NCBI GenBank assembly: GCA_002314445.1
Contig: DCFX01000061.1
Span: forward strand, 11,283-75,282
Direction: 5' to 3'
Source of the DNA: Treponema sp. UBA1793
Lineage (GTDB): Bacteria; Spirochaetota; Spirochaetia; Treponematales; Treponemataceae
DNA length: 64,000 bases
Shown: in pieces, positions 17,245 to 25,479 of the stretch
Layout of the letters: every line of letters starts with the position of its first letter
How positions within the stretch are numbered: the first letter of the stretch is position 1
Notes under the pieces: model-generated
Database searches by the model: none
What the model saw: only the letters and a program-made list of their open reading frames with translations
Told to the model about the DNA's origin: nothing
Position numbers and translations under genes: made by a program

Positions 17245-18046
17245 ATTGCAGCATCATCTGGTCGTTCGTCAGATCGTGCTGCTTTATTGCACGGAACTGC
17301 TCTACAATGTCGGCCATGGTGAGTCTGGCTTTCTCTTCTGCGGAAATATCGAGAATCACTTCTCCTGAATCCATCATGAGAAGACGATTGCCGTAATCGA
17401 GCGCCTGCTGCATATTATGTGTTATCATCATTACGGTAAGACCGTATTCTTCCGCAAAACGGCGTGTCAGCTCCATAACAATCTTTGCATTTGCAGGATC
17501 AAGGGCGGCAGTATGCTCATCAAGCAGCAGCAGTGCAGGACGTGACATAACAGTCATAAGCAGCGTAAGAGCCTGGCGCTGTCCTCCTGAAAACTGATTC
17601 ACGTTGTCGTGCAGACGGTTTTCAAGTCCCATATCAAGACGGCTGAGCTGTTCACGGAATAAACCGCGCTGTTTATTTGTAAGACTTATGCGAAGTCCTT
17701 TCCATCCCTTTTTACTGCATATTATCATGTTGTCTTCAAGGGACATCTTTCCAGCCGTTCCGAGCAGCGGATTCTGAAAAATACGCCCTATGTATCCGGC
17801 CCGTCTGTACTCTTTGTCGTGCGTAATGTCGCGCTGAACACCGTTCATATCAAGCGCTATGCGGCCGGTCGTCGGCTGCAGCGTGCCTGCAATCACATTA
17901 TACAGCGTTGATTTACCGGCACCGTTTGAGCCGATGACCGTGATAAAATCGCCTTTATTAATCGTCAGATTGATGTTCTTAAGAGCGTTGTTTTCATCCG
18001 GTGTACCGGCATTAAATGTCATGCTGATATTTTCAAGCGTAATCAT
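17243..18046 (-). CDS. ABC transporter ATP-binding protein (TrpZ-like)
   Basis: The 267-aa ATPase starts MITLENISMTF and has a Walker A GSNGAGKST, the signature FSGGQRQALTLLM, Walker B LLLLDEHTAALDP and a switch histidine in MMITHNM. It powers uptake through the permease encoded just upstream. The start overlaps the permease stop as ATGA and is preceded by AGGAGG, so the upstream extension to 18136 is not used. Its stop codon lies inside the first hairpin of a repeat element. Confidence 0.9.
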   Translation of the reverse strand: MITLENISMTFNAGTPDENNALKNINLTINKGDFITVIGSNGAGKSTLYNVIAGTLQPTTGRIALDMNGVQRDITHDKEYRRAGYIGRIFQNPLLGTAGKMSLEDNMIICSKKGWKGLRISLTNKQRGLFREQLSRLDMGLENRLHDNVNQFSGGQRQALTLLMTVMSRPALLLLDEHTAALDPANAKIVMELTRRFAEEYGLTVMMITHNMQQALDYGNRLLMMDSGEVILDISAEEKARLTMADIVEQFRAIKQHDLTNDQMMLQ

Positions 18047-18990
18047 TTTGCACCTCCTGCCGTACCGGATTTTGCAGGCCGCAGAAAATGCTGCTTCAAA
18101 TTCGTGTGCCCCTGGAAATTGGAAATGATAAGGCACAGTATGATAAGGAGCCCGGTAATAAGTTTAAGATCATTGCTCGTAAGGCCGATTTTATAACCGT
18201 AGCTGCGTCCGAAAAACATGAGTGCACGATAAACTATTGAACCGATAAGCACCCGGAGCGTCTGTATGGATATTCTGTTCGAGCGCAGAATGAATTCACC
18301 GAGCATAAGCGATGCGAGGCCGCTTACAATGACGCCCGTGCCGCTCCCGACATCGGCAAATCCGTTGTACATTGAGGCAAACGCACCGGCGACAGAAGCG
18401 AGTCCGTTCCCGACGCACACGCCGATGCCTCGAAGTATCTGGGGATTGACTCCCTGAGACACTACCATCTGCTCGTTAGCACCCAGCGCGCCCATCGTAA
18501 GCCCCATATCGGTGTGGAAAAACAAATCAAGCAAGCCTTTGAGCACTATGACAAAGATGATGAGAAAAGCGAGGATACCCCATTCAGGCGATACTGCAGG
18601 AAGGTTCTGTCCCATCCAGGTTGTAATCCGCGAAAATGTCGTATTGATTCTGAGAAACGAAACATTTGCACGGTTCGACATGATTCTCAGATTGATTGAA
18701 TACAGCATCGTCATAGTAAGGATTCCTGCGAGCAGATCAGGAACGCGCAGGCGCGTATAAATAAGCGTCGTGCAAAGCCCCGCAGCAAGTCCGCCTGTAA
18801 AAGCAATTACCAGGGCAGCAGCCGGCGAAATGCCATGAATAAGGCAGGCTGCAAAAATACAACCGCCCATAGGAAAAGAACCGTCAACAGTCATATCGCA
18901 GAAATTAAGGATACGGAATGAGGCAAAGACTCCAAGCACCATAATGCCGTAAATCAGCCCTTCTATAAGAATACTGTGTATCATGTGCAC
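18043..18990 (-). CDS. ABC transporter permease (BPD_transp_2 family, TrpY-like)
   Basis: The 315-aa integral membrane protein has about eight hydrophobic segments and motifs of the branched-chain-type permease family, including NFCDMTVDGSFPMGG near the N-terminus and VCVGNGLASVAGAFASMYNG in the C-terminal half. This subfamily pairs with ABC_sub_bind (PF04392) binding proteins in tryptophan/tyrosine-type importers. It lies between the binding-protein and ATPase genes. A long hairpin sits in the 139-bp gap upstream. Confidence 0.88.
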   Translation of the reverse strand: MHMIHSILIEGLIYGIMVLGVFASFRILNFCDMTVDGSFPMGGCIFAACLIHGISPAAALVIAFTGGLAAGLCTTLIYTRLRVPDLLAGILTMTMLYSINLRIMSNRANVSFLRINTTFSRITTWMGQNLPAVSPEWGILAFLIIFVIVLKGLLDLFFHTDMGLTMGALGANEQMVVSQGVNPQILRGIGVCVGNGLASVAGAFASMYNGFADVGSGTGVIVSGLASLMLGEFILRSNRISIQTLRVLIGSIVYRALMFFGRSYGYKIGLTSNDLKLITGLLIILCLIISNFQGHTNLKQHFLRPAKSGTAGGAK

Positions 18991-19042
18991 TCCATATAAC
19001 TGTGTATGGTAATTGATTTTTGAAAATATGGGAAGGTGACAG

Positions 19043-19079
19043 CAGACAGTACTCTTTTTTATGATAAGAATACTGTCTG
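19043..19079 (-). promoter_or_regulatory. Intercistronic hairpin between binding-protein and permease genes
   Basis: CAGACAGTACTCTT and AAGAATACTGTCTG form 14-base arms with a single mismatch and a nine-base loop. No T-run follows on the minus strand, so it is more likely an mRNA-stabilising or processing hairpin than a terminator. It may help keep the binding protein more abundant than the membrane parts. Confidence 0.5.
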
Positions 19080-19107
19080 ATAAATTTTATAAATAATTTC
19101 CAGGACT

Positions 19108-19126
19108 AAAAAAAACGGCATATGCC
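19108..19126 (-). terminator. Weak terminator after the substrate-binding protein gene
   Basis: On the minus strand the palindrome GGCATATGCC is followed by G and eight Ts, three bases past the stop codon. The stem is short, so partial read-through to the permease gene is expected. Confidence 0.4.
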
Positions 19127-19129
19127 TTT

Positions 19130-20143
19130 CTATTTTGATTTCTTTTCGGTGAGTGTTCCGTTTTCGTAGATAAAACCAGCTTTATCCAGATATTCCTGAG
19201 GAATTGTAATACCGCAGTTCTTAGCTGCATCAAGGTCGAACAGCAGGTCGCTGTCATCGGGATTCGTCATAAAGCGGACCGGAAGGTCGGCTGGTTTTGC
19301 GCCTTTCAGAATTTTCACAACCATTTCTCCCGTCGCACGTCCGGCTTTGTAATAATTAAAACCGCTGGCCATAAAAATTCCGCCTTCTTTGGCACCTGTG
19401 ACATCGCCGCTGAAAATCGGTTTTTTGGCTTTATCAAAAACCTGCACAAGAGACGGCAGCGCGCTGAATACGGTATTGTCGGTTGTAAGATATATTCCGT
19501 CGCACCTGTCCACGATTGCTTCCGCTGCCTGCTTAACTTCCGCAGATTTTGAGATAGACTGAGTAACAAGCTGCAGCCCCTGCTCCTCACAGCCCTTTTT
19601 AACAAGCTCAAGCGCACTGATGGAATTTGCTTCACCGCTCGTGTAAATATAGCCGAGTGTTTTTATTCCGGCAATTTCCTTAAACAGCTTCAAATGCTGC
19701 TCTGTCGGAATTGCATCGCTCATGCCGGTAACGTTTCCTTCTCCATGATCGACAGTAGAAACAAGACCTGCACTGACAGGATCAGTAATTGTCCCGAATA
19801 CGACCGGAATATCCTTTATAGCGTTTGCAAGCGCAACTGCAACCGGGGTTGCTATACCTACTGCAACGTCAACCTTCTCGTCTTTAAATTGCGACGCAAT
19901 CTGTGCAGCTGTATTTACGTCGCCGTTGGCATTCTGCCTGTCATATGTCGCTGTTATGCCTGCGTCGTTGACAGCGTCTATAATTCCCTGCTCCACTGCA
20001 TCAAGAGCCGGATGCTGTACGATTTTTGCAATACCGATTTTATACGTTTTTCCGGTTGAAACATCGGACGTCTTCTTCTGACATCCGGAAAAAACAAAAG
20101 CTGCGCATACGGCTGCAGTAAGAGCCATCAATCTTCTCTTCAT
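19130..20143 (-). CDS. ABC transporter substrate-binding lipoprotein (PF04392, TrpX-like)
   Basis: The 337-aa product begins MKRRLMALT with a lipobox ending FVFSGC. The mature protein has the two-lobe ABC_sub_bind pattern with YKIGIAKIVQHPALDAV, VGIATPVAVALANAI and VVFGTITDPVSAGLV. The family includes tryptophan/tyrosine binding proteins of streptococci, but other ligands occur. The upstream in-frame ATG at 20158 overlaps the GAGGAG site, so the ATG at 20143 (seven bases after it) is the start. It is the first gene of a binding protein-permease-ATPase set. Confidence 0.88.
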   Translation of the reverse strand: MKRRLMALTAAVCAAFVFSGCQKKTSDVSTGKTYKIGIAKIVQHPALDAVEQGIIDAVNDAGITATYDRQNANGDVNTAAQIASQFKDEKVDVAVGIATPVAVALANAIKDIPVVFGTITDPVSAGLVSTVDHGEGNVTGMSDAIPTEQHLKLFKEIAGIKTLGYIYTSGEANSISALELVKKGCEEQGLQLVTQSISKSAEVKQAAEAIVDRCDGIYLTTDNTVFSALPSLVQVFDKAKKPIFSGDVTGAKEGGIFMASGFNYYKAGRATGEMVVKILKGAKPADLPVRFMTNPDDSDLLFDLDAAKNCGITIPQEYLDKAGFIYENGTLTEKKSK

Positions 20144-20224
20144 ATAGCTACTCCTCATTTCACAACGTTTCTACAAACAGTAACATAATACTATTATAAT
20201 TAAACCTTTATGTCAAGTATTTTT

Positions 20225-20271
20225 AGTAAAACTATAATTTTTACTTAATTTTATTGTTATTTTACTTAATT
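20225..20271 (+). promoter_or_regulatory. Probable operators of the LacI-type regulator gene
   Basis: AGTAAAA (20225-20231), seven bases, then TTTTACT (20239-20245) form a 21-bp inverted repeat. TTTTACTTAATT occurs at 20239-20250 and again at 20260-20271, exactly 21 bp apart. The second copy lies between the -35 and -10 boxes, which suggests autoregulation. Confidence 0.5.
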
Positions 20272-20282
20272 CACATTATACT
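20254..20282 (+). promoter_or_regulatory. Promoter of the LacI-type gene, probably leaderless
   Basis: TTGTTA (20254-20259), a 17-bp spacer and TATACT (20277-20282) end six bases before the ATG at 20289. No ribosome-binding site can fit. Confidence 0.65.
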
Positions 20283-20288
20283 TATAAC

Positions 20289-21311
20289 ATGGCCAAAAAA
20301 AAGAAAATTACACTTCTGGATATTGCTAAAAATCTGAATGTCAGCACTGTTACTGTCTCAAAAGCACTCGCAAATAAAGATGGTGTCGGTGATGAACTGC
20401 GCAAAAAAATAAAAGAAATGGCTGTAACAATGGGCTACATAATGCCTTCCGTAAATACAGCCGGAACACGTCCTAAAGACGGCACCGGAAATATCGGCAT
20501 CCTTATTCCGTCAAAATTCTTCAGCAACAACTCCTCATTTTACTGGAACCTCTATAACGCATTATCAAGCGAGCTTTTGAAACAAAACTATTACTGCATC
20601 ATGGAACAACTGAACAGTGAAGACGAATTTAATCTGATTGTACCGCATATGGTCCAGGACAAAAAAGTCGACGGCATAATCATTCTCGGACAGGTCAGTG
20701 ATAATTACGCACGTTTTTTCAGCACCTGCTATAAAGGCTTCATCTTTCTTGACTTTTATCTCAGCGACGAAAATATCGACACAATAACTAGCGATAATTT
20801 CTACAGCGAATATATTATGACGGACTACCTTATCTCGCTTGGCCATAAGGATATCCGTTTTGTCGGTTCATTCAATGCGACGACATCCATAAAAGACCGC
20901 TTCATGGGTTTTATGAAAGCAATGCTCGAGAATAACTATCATGTAAGCTTCGACGAAATAATTGAAGACAGGGATGAAAACGGAATATCAATACCGATTG
21001 AACTGCCGGAAAAGCTGCCGACAGCGTTTGTATGCAACTGTGATGAAACAGCAGTTCATGTCATTAATGCACTCAAACAACGGGGTCTGAATGTTCCCGA
21101 CGACGTTTCAGTTGCAGGGTTCGATAATTATGTTTCCATTAATGGAACCTCTCCTGCACTTACGACGGTGAATGTAGATCCGGCAGTAACTGCACAGGCA
21201 GCCGTCGAACTGATTATTAAGAAAATCAACGGATTACCGTACAACCACGGTCATACGGTAATCAGCGGAAAAATAGTAATACGCGATTCAGTCAGAAAAA
21301 TCAGTCAGTAA
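20289..21311 (+). CDS. LacI-family transcriptional regulator
   Basis: The 340-aa protein has an N-terminal helix-turn-helix (ITLLDIAKNLNVSTVTVSKAL, about residues 7-27) and a periplasmic-binding-protein-like sensor domain (about 65-335) with IGILIPS and the late FDNYVSINGTSPALTTVNVD typical of LacI/GalR proteins. It overlaps the convergent GH130 gene by 11 bp at the 3' end, so the two are neighbours but not co-transcribed. Control of the GH130 gene and of itself is a natural guess; the inducer is unknown. Confidence 0.92.
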   Translation: MAKKKKITLLDIAKNLNVSTVTVSKALANKDGVGDELRKKIKEMAVTMGYIMPSVNTAGTRPKDGTGNIGILIPSKFFSNNSSFYWNLYNALSSELLKQNYYCIMEQLNSEDEFNLIVPHMVQDKKVDGIIILGQVSDNYARFFSTCYKGFIFLDFYLSDENIDTITSDNFYSEYIMTDYLISLGHKDIRFVGSFNATTSIKDRFMGFMKAMLENNYHVSFDEIIEDRDENGISIPIELPEKLPTAFVCNCDETAVHVINALKQRGLNVPDDVSVAGFDNYVSINGTSPALTTVNVDPAVTAQAAVELIIKKINGLPYNHGHTVISGKIVIRDSVRKISQ

Positions 21312-22482
21312 ATTCCTGATTCGCCTTTATGAGCCTTATACGTTCCTCGACCTGGCCGCGTGAAGTAAGCGTGTCTTCTGGAGTATGCAGGCAGTAATCG
21401 ACCATACGGCCGACAGTTGATTCTGCAACATGAAGACGTGTATCGCTGGAAGCATAATACATGAGCAGCCTTCCGTCGTCATCGGCGACCGCACCGTTAA
21501 TAAAGACAACGTTGCCCACATCGCCAATGCGCTCGCCGTCCTGCGGCGCAATCAGGTATCCTCCCGGGCGGGCAATAACTTTTGCAGGATCTTCCAGGCT
21601 CGTCATAAATGCATATATGACATACCTCAGTCCGGCTGCAGTATTCCTTACACCGTGCGCTATATGCAGCCAGCCCTTTTCCGTCTTTATCGGAACTGCA
21701 CCGGCACCATTCTTCACTTCCTTAATCGTGTGGTACACTTTGGCATCGATTATGCGTTCATTCATTACTTCTGCATGTTCCATCGAGTCCGTAAATCCGA
21801 TACAGATACCGCCGCCGCTTCCGGTCTCGATAAATCCGTCCTGAGGACGTGTATACAGCATATATTTTCCATTAACAAATTCCGGATGAAGCACGACGTT
21901 CCTCTGCTGGTTACTTTTTGTGCTCAGATCGGGAAGTCGTTCCCAGTCCGCCAGATTCTTTGTGCGGACAATGCCGGCAGATGCTGTTGCAGAAGACGTA
22001 TCACCTGCCGGTGCTGAAGGGTCTTTACGTTCAGAACAGAATATACCGTAAATCCATCCGTCCTCGTGGAGGGTCAGACGCATATCATATACGTTTGTGT
22101 CAGGATTATCAGTCTGCGGAAGCAGTACCGGAAGTCCCTTGAATTCAAAATTATCAGTTCCGCTGCTGCTTTCCGCTACGGCAAAAAATGATTTCCTGTC
22201 GGCACCTTCAACACGTACGACAAGATAATACTTCCCGTTCAGTTTCAGTGCCCCGCTGTTGAATGCAGCATTAATGCCCATGCGCTCCATAAGGTACGGA
22301 TTTGTTTTTTTATTCAAGTCATAACGCCACTCAACAGGAACATGCTCCGCCGTCAGAACAGGATACGTATACCGGATGTAAATTCCGTTTCCGGGATATA
22401 CAGGTTCATTGGGCCTTTTAATAAGTGCTTTGTGTGCCTCTCTGAGCATCAGAAGCCTGTCATCAAAATCAGACAACATCAT
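21301..22482 (-). CDS. GH130 4-O-beta-D-mannosyl-D-glucose phosphorylase-like enzyme
   Basis: The 393-aa protein matches GH130 subfamily 1: TYPVLTAEHVPVEWRYDLN, GINAAFNSGALKLNGKYYLV, VRVEGADRKSFFAVAES, NVYDMRLTLHEDGWIYG and QRNVVLHPEFVNGKYMLYTRP. Enzymes of this group split mannosyl-glucose with phosphate to mannose-1-phosphate and glucose, inside the cell. The product could feed GDP-mannose synthesis (manC at 8217) or glycolysis. There is no signal peptide. A GGAGG lies eight bases before the start. A close call with mannooligosaccharide phosphorylases of other GH130 subfamilies is less likely given these motifs. Confidence 0.9.
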   Translation of the reverse strand: MMLSDFDDRLLMLREAHKALIKRPNEPVYPGNGIYIRYTYPVLTAEHVPVEWRYDLNKKTNPYLMERMGINAAFNSGALKLNGKYYLVVRVEGADRKSFFAVAESSSGTDNFEFKGLPVLLPQTDNPDTNVYDMRLTLHEDGWIYGIFCSERKDPSAPAGDTSSATASAGIVRTKNLADWERLPDLSTKSNQQRNVVLHPEFVNGKYMLYTRPQDGFIETGSGGGICIGFTDSMEHAEVMNERIIDAKVYHTIKEVKNGAGAVPIKTEKGWLHIAHGVRNTAAGLRYVIYAFMTSLEDPAKVIARPGGYLIAPQDGERIGDVGNVVFINGAVADDDGRLLMYYASSDTRLHVAESTVGRMVDYCLHTPEDTLTSRGQVEERIRLIKANQEFTD

Positions 22483-22507
22483 TATGCATCCTCCGTTTGT
22501 TTATCAT

Positions 22508-22543
22508 TAATACAAATATAAACTAATTTAATATTTTGTATTA
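22508..22543 (-). promoter_or_regulatory. Inverted repeat upstream of the GH130 gene
   Basis: TAATACAAA (22508-22516) and TTTGTATTA (22535-22543) are exact inverted repeats with an 18-bp AT-rich spacer, 26 bp upstream of the GH130 start. It could be an operator or part of the promoter. It does not match the AGTAAAA palindrome in front of the LacI gene. Confidence 0.4.
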
Positions 22544-22643
22544 GTTCAAACAATACTAACGGAGATTACTTTTGCAGTCAACAATGTACCGGGAATCCCC
22601 GTCTGCGTGTTACAAAGCATTATTACTGCTACATAATTACGAC

Positions 22644-22672
22644 TGAACATTCTGCAGTATTTGTGCTATAGT
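22644..22672 (+). promoter_or_regulatory. Promoter of the ModF-like gene, probably leaderless
   Basis: TGAACA (22644-22649), a 17-bp spacer and TATAGT (22667-22672) end six bases before the ATG at 22679, with no ribosome-binding site between. Confidence 0.55.
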
Positions 22673-22678
22673 ATAAAA

Positions 22679-24313
22679 ATGCAGACAGTACATAATCATC
22701 TTGTTACCATACACAAATGCCACATAGAAAATACTGAACATACGCTCATTACTGACATTTCATGGACGATGCATGCAGGCGAAGCATGGCTGGTCACGGG
22801 TTCGAACGGCGGCGGCAAGGCTGCATTCCTTTCCGCTCTTGCCGGAAAATATTCAATTATACCAAACAAAGAAGACACAGGAACAACAGAAGAACCGTTT
22901 CCGCTCTATTCTTCTGTGTTCGGCAATTCTGTTGAAATCGTGTCTCTGGAACGCGCGGCTGCGCTCATACAGGAAGAACGGGACAACGATGAAAGCGAAT
23001 ATATTGAAGGCGGCGTTGATACCGGACGTACCGGACGTGTTTTTATTGCTGAACCGCTTACAGGTTCTTACAAAAAAGGGCAGCCGGTTCCCGAAATCGT
23101 AAAACGCATCGAAACATATCCTGCAATAAAATTATGCGGCGTCGAAAAAATTCTCGACAGAGGCATCAAATACATGTCGACCGGCGAAATCAGGCGTACG
23201 CTTCTTGCCCGCGCGCTCATTTCCGGAAAAAAACTGCTGATTCTGAGCGATCCTTTCGCCGGGCTGGATGTCGAAAGCAGAGGGATACTGCTCGACTTCT
23301 TCAATACAATCACAGGCAGACAGCTTTCCGCAGAAGGGACGGATTCTGCATACCCGCACGTCATTCTCGGAATGGAACGATACTATGAAATCCCAGATGC
23401 AATCACACATGTTCTTGAATTTCAGGAAGGCAGGGTTTCATTCTCCGGCACACGAAAAGAGTACGAACAGATTCTGAAACAGCGGGAAACAGTAAATGCG
23501 CAGACACGGGAAGCAGAAAAAGAAACATTTACAACACAAATAAACAACCTGAGAAAAGAGAACGAAATTATTAATAATGGGCCGTCTGCCAAAACCTCCC
23601 CGGAACATGAACCGCAGAAGCTTATTGAAATGTACAACGTGAATGTCGGATGGGACGGCCATAAAGTGCTTGAATGTTTGAACTGGACGCTTCACGAAGG
23701 TGAACACTGGCTTATCCGCGGGCCGAACGGTTCAGGTAAGACTACTTTTCTGGAATTAATAACGGGTGACAACATGCAGGTATACTGCAATGATATCCGC
23801 ATGTTCGGAAAGAAACGCGGGACAGGCGAGACTATGTGGGAAATAAAAGCAAAGCTCGGAATTGTTTCCTACCGGCTTCATGTTGAATATCGCATGGTCG
23901 GAGGAACAAGCCTTGAGAACGTCATTGTTTCAGGATTCCGCGATTCAATCGGACTATACGGACAGGCTACCGACGTTGAAATTTCCGCTGCAGACAAATG
24001 GCTTGCCCTCGGAGGTTTCGCAGGGAAAGAAAATGAATCATTCAGCGATTTGAGTTACGGGGAACAACGGGCAGTTCTTATTTTAAGGGCTGCGGTCAAA
24101 TGTCCGCCGGTGCTTATTCTCGACGAACCGTGCCACGGGCTCGATGAAAACTACCGCAGAAAAATCCTTGATCTGCTGGAGACTGTCGCTGCAAGCGGTA
24201 CAACGACGCTGCTCCATGTTACACATGAAAACGACGAAGTGCTGCCATGCGAAAAGCACATACTTGAGCTGCACCCCGGCGAAACGCCGATGTACAGAAT
24301 ATTAACAAGATAG
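22679..24313 (+). CDS. ModF/PhrA-like tandem ABC ATPase with a degenerate first half
   Basis: The 544-aa protein has two ATPase domains and no membrane span, like E. coli ModF. In domain 1 the Walker A reads GSNGGGKA (41-48), with A48 in place of the usual Ser/Thr. The Walker B reads LLILSDPF, with S190 and D191 where D and E are expected, although the signature YMSTGEIRR is kept. In domain 2 all motifs are intact: GPNGSGKTT, LSYGEQRA and VLILDEPCHGLD. Domain 1 is therefore probably unable to hydrolyse ATP. The frame is open to 22661, but the -10 box lies in that stretch. The role of this family is poorly known; no molybdate genes are nearby. Confidence 0.82.
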   Translation: MQTVHNHLVTIHKCHIENTEHTLITDISWTMHAGEAWLVTGSNGGGKAAFLSALAGKYSIIPNKEDTGTTEEPFPLYSSVFGNSVEIVSLERAAALIQEERDNDESEYIEGGVDTGRTGRVFIAEPLTGSYKKGQPVPEIVKRIETYPAIKLCGVEKILDRGIKYMSTGEIRRTLLARALISGKKLLILSDPFAGLDVESRGILLDFFNTITGRQLSAEGTDSAYPHVILGMERYYEIPDAITHVLEFQEGRVSFSGTRKEYEQILKQRETVNAQTREAEKETFTTQINNLRKENEIINNGPSAKTSPEHEPQKLIEMYNVNVGWDGHKVLECLNWTLHEGEHWLIRGPNGSGKTTFLELITGDNMQVYCNDIRMFGKKRGTGETMWEIKAKLGIVSYRLHVEYRMVGGTSLENVIVSGFRDSIGLYGQATDVEISAADKWLALGGFAGKENESFSDLSYGEQRAVLILRAAVKCPPVLILDEPCHGLDENYRRKILDLLETVAASGTTTLLHVTHENDEVLPCEKHILELHPGETPMYRILTR

Positions 24314-24331
24314 AGGAGAATACCGGCTGCA

Positions 24332-25408
24332 ATGATTCAAACGGAACGCAGGAAACTGTTTTCAGCAGTTATTTTCGTGTTATGTTATCTTTCACTTTCG
24401 GTGTCTGCAAAAGGTACTAAAGACAATTCCGTACCACCCCCGACTCCGGACAGCGAAGCCGCTGCTATTCTTGCAGCCAACGACGGTGCCGCATATAAAC
24501 GCGAAGAAATTACCGGAAATCCCGTTTCGTTTAATGAAACGTGGGGATTCGTCGTTCGGTATTCAATGGACAACCTTGATTACGACGCTCCTCTGACCGA
24601 TCTGGCCTTTTTTTCGGCGGTAATCAACAATTACGGTGAACTTGATGAAATTCCCGACAGAAGCATGCTTTCTTCTTTTTCAGGACGGGTTCACCTTGTA
24701 TTCAGCAGCGAGAACAGAGCCCTTGTTCATTTCGCACTCGACCCTCAGTATGATGTCCGCAATAAACTTGAAGATTCCCTGGCGGAAGCACTTTCCCCGT
24801 ATGACGGCCTCGTCATAGATATGGAATATATTCCGGCACGTGACCGCGAATACTTTCTCTCATTCTTAGCCGACATGAAAACGAAACTCAACGGAAAAAT
24901 AGTTACGATTTGCGTTCCGGCACGCACGAAAACTATCGCGGATGATATTTTTCCGTATGAGGAAATAGGAAAACTGGCCGACCGCGTCATCATAATGGCA
25001 TACGACGAGCACTGGAGCAGAAGCAGGCCGGGGCCTGTCGCGTCATTCGACTGGTGCTCCCAGGTCGCCGACTATGCACTCTCCGTCATTCCAAAAGAAA
25101 AAATCGTCATGGGCCTTCCTTTTTACGGCAGAACATGGGCAGATGAAAATCATGCCGGGGCATGGAAATACAACTCCCTCAACAAAAGAATGATCGACAA
25201 CGGAGTAACATTGATTACACGAGATGATGGAGGGGTTCCGAATTTTCAATATACAGCAACAATAAGCGTAACCGGCTATTTTGATGATGCGTATTCACTC
25301 GTCCGGAAATGCCGTATGTACGCCGGTAAAAATATTGAGAATGTTTCCTTCTGGTGTATAGGACAGGAAGATCCGTCGTTCTGGCAGTGGATTACAGGCG
25401 GACAGTAA
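24332..25408 (+). CDS. Exported GH18-family glycosidase (YaaH/chitinase-like)
   Basis: The 358-aa protein has a signal peptide (about 1-26). Its TIM-barrel holds the GH18 active-site line DGLVIDMEY, with D158, D163 and catalytic acid E165, then RVIIMAYDEHW and IVMGLPFYGRTW. The usual DGxDxDxE is reduced to DGLVIDME, as in spore-germination/YaaH-like members that act on N-acetylglucosamine-containing polymers. With the GH3 gene at 31363 and the deacetylase at 41829 it fits envelope or chitin turnover. It follows the ModF-like gene by 18 bp with a GAGGAG site. Confidence 0.88.
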   Translation: MIQTERRKLFSAVIFVLCYLSLSVSAKGTKDNSVPPPTPDSEAAAILAANDGAAYKREEITGNPVSFNETWGFVVRYSMDNLDYDAPLTDLAFFSAVINNYGELDEIPDRSMLSSFSGRVHLVFSSENRALVHFALDPQYDVRNKLEDSLAEALSPYDGLVIDMEYIPARDREYFLSFLADMKTKLNGKIVTICVPARTKTIADDIFPYEEIGKLADRVIIMAYDEHWSRSRPGPVASFDWCSQVADYALSVIPKEKIVMGLPFYGRTWADENHAGAWKYNSLNKRMIDNGVTLITRDDGGVPNFQYTATISVTGYFDDAYSLVRKCRMYAGKNIENVSFWCIGQEDPSFWQWITGGQ

Positions 25409-25479
25409 ATCATTTGCACTGTACACTTTTTTTCATTACAATGTGGTATTATTTATCAATTTGAAACACAGAGGTCTTT

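Noticed and set aside
19043..19079. The 14-base hairpin as an intrinsic terminator
   Set aside because: No T-run follows on the strand that is transcribed.
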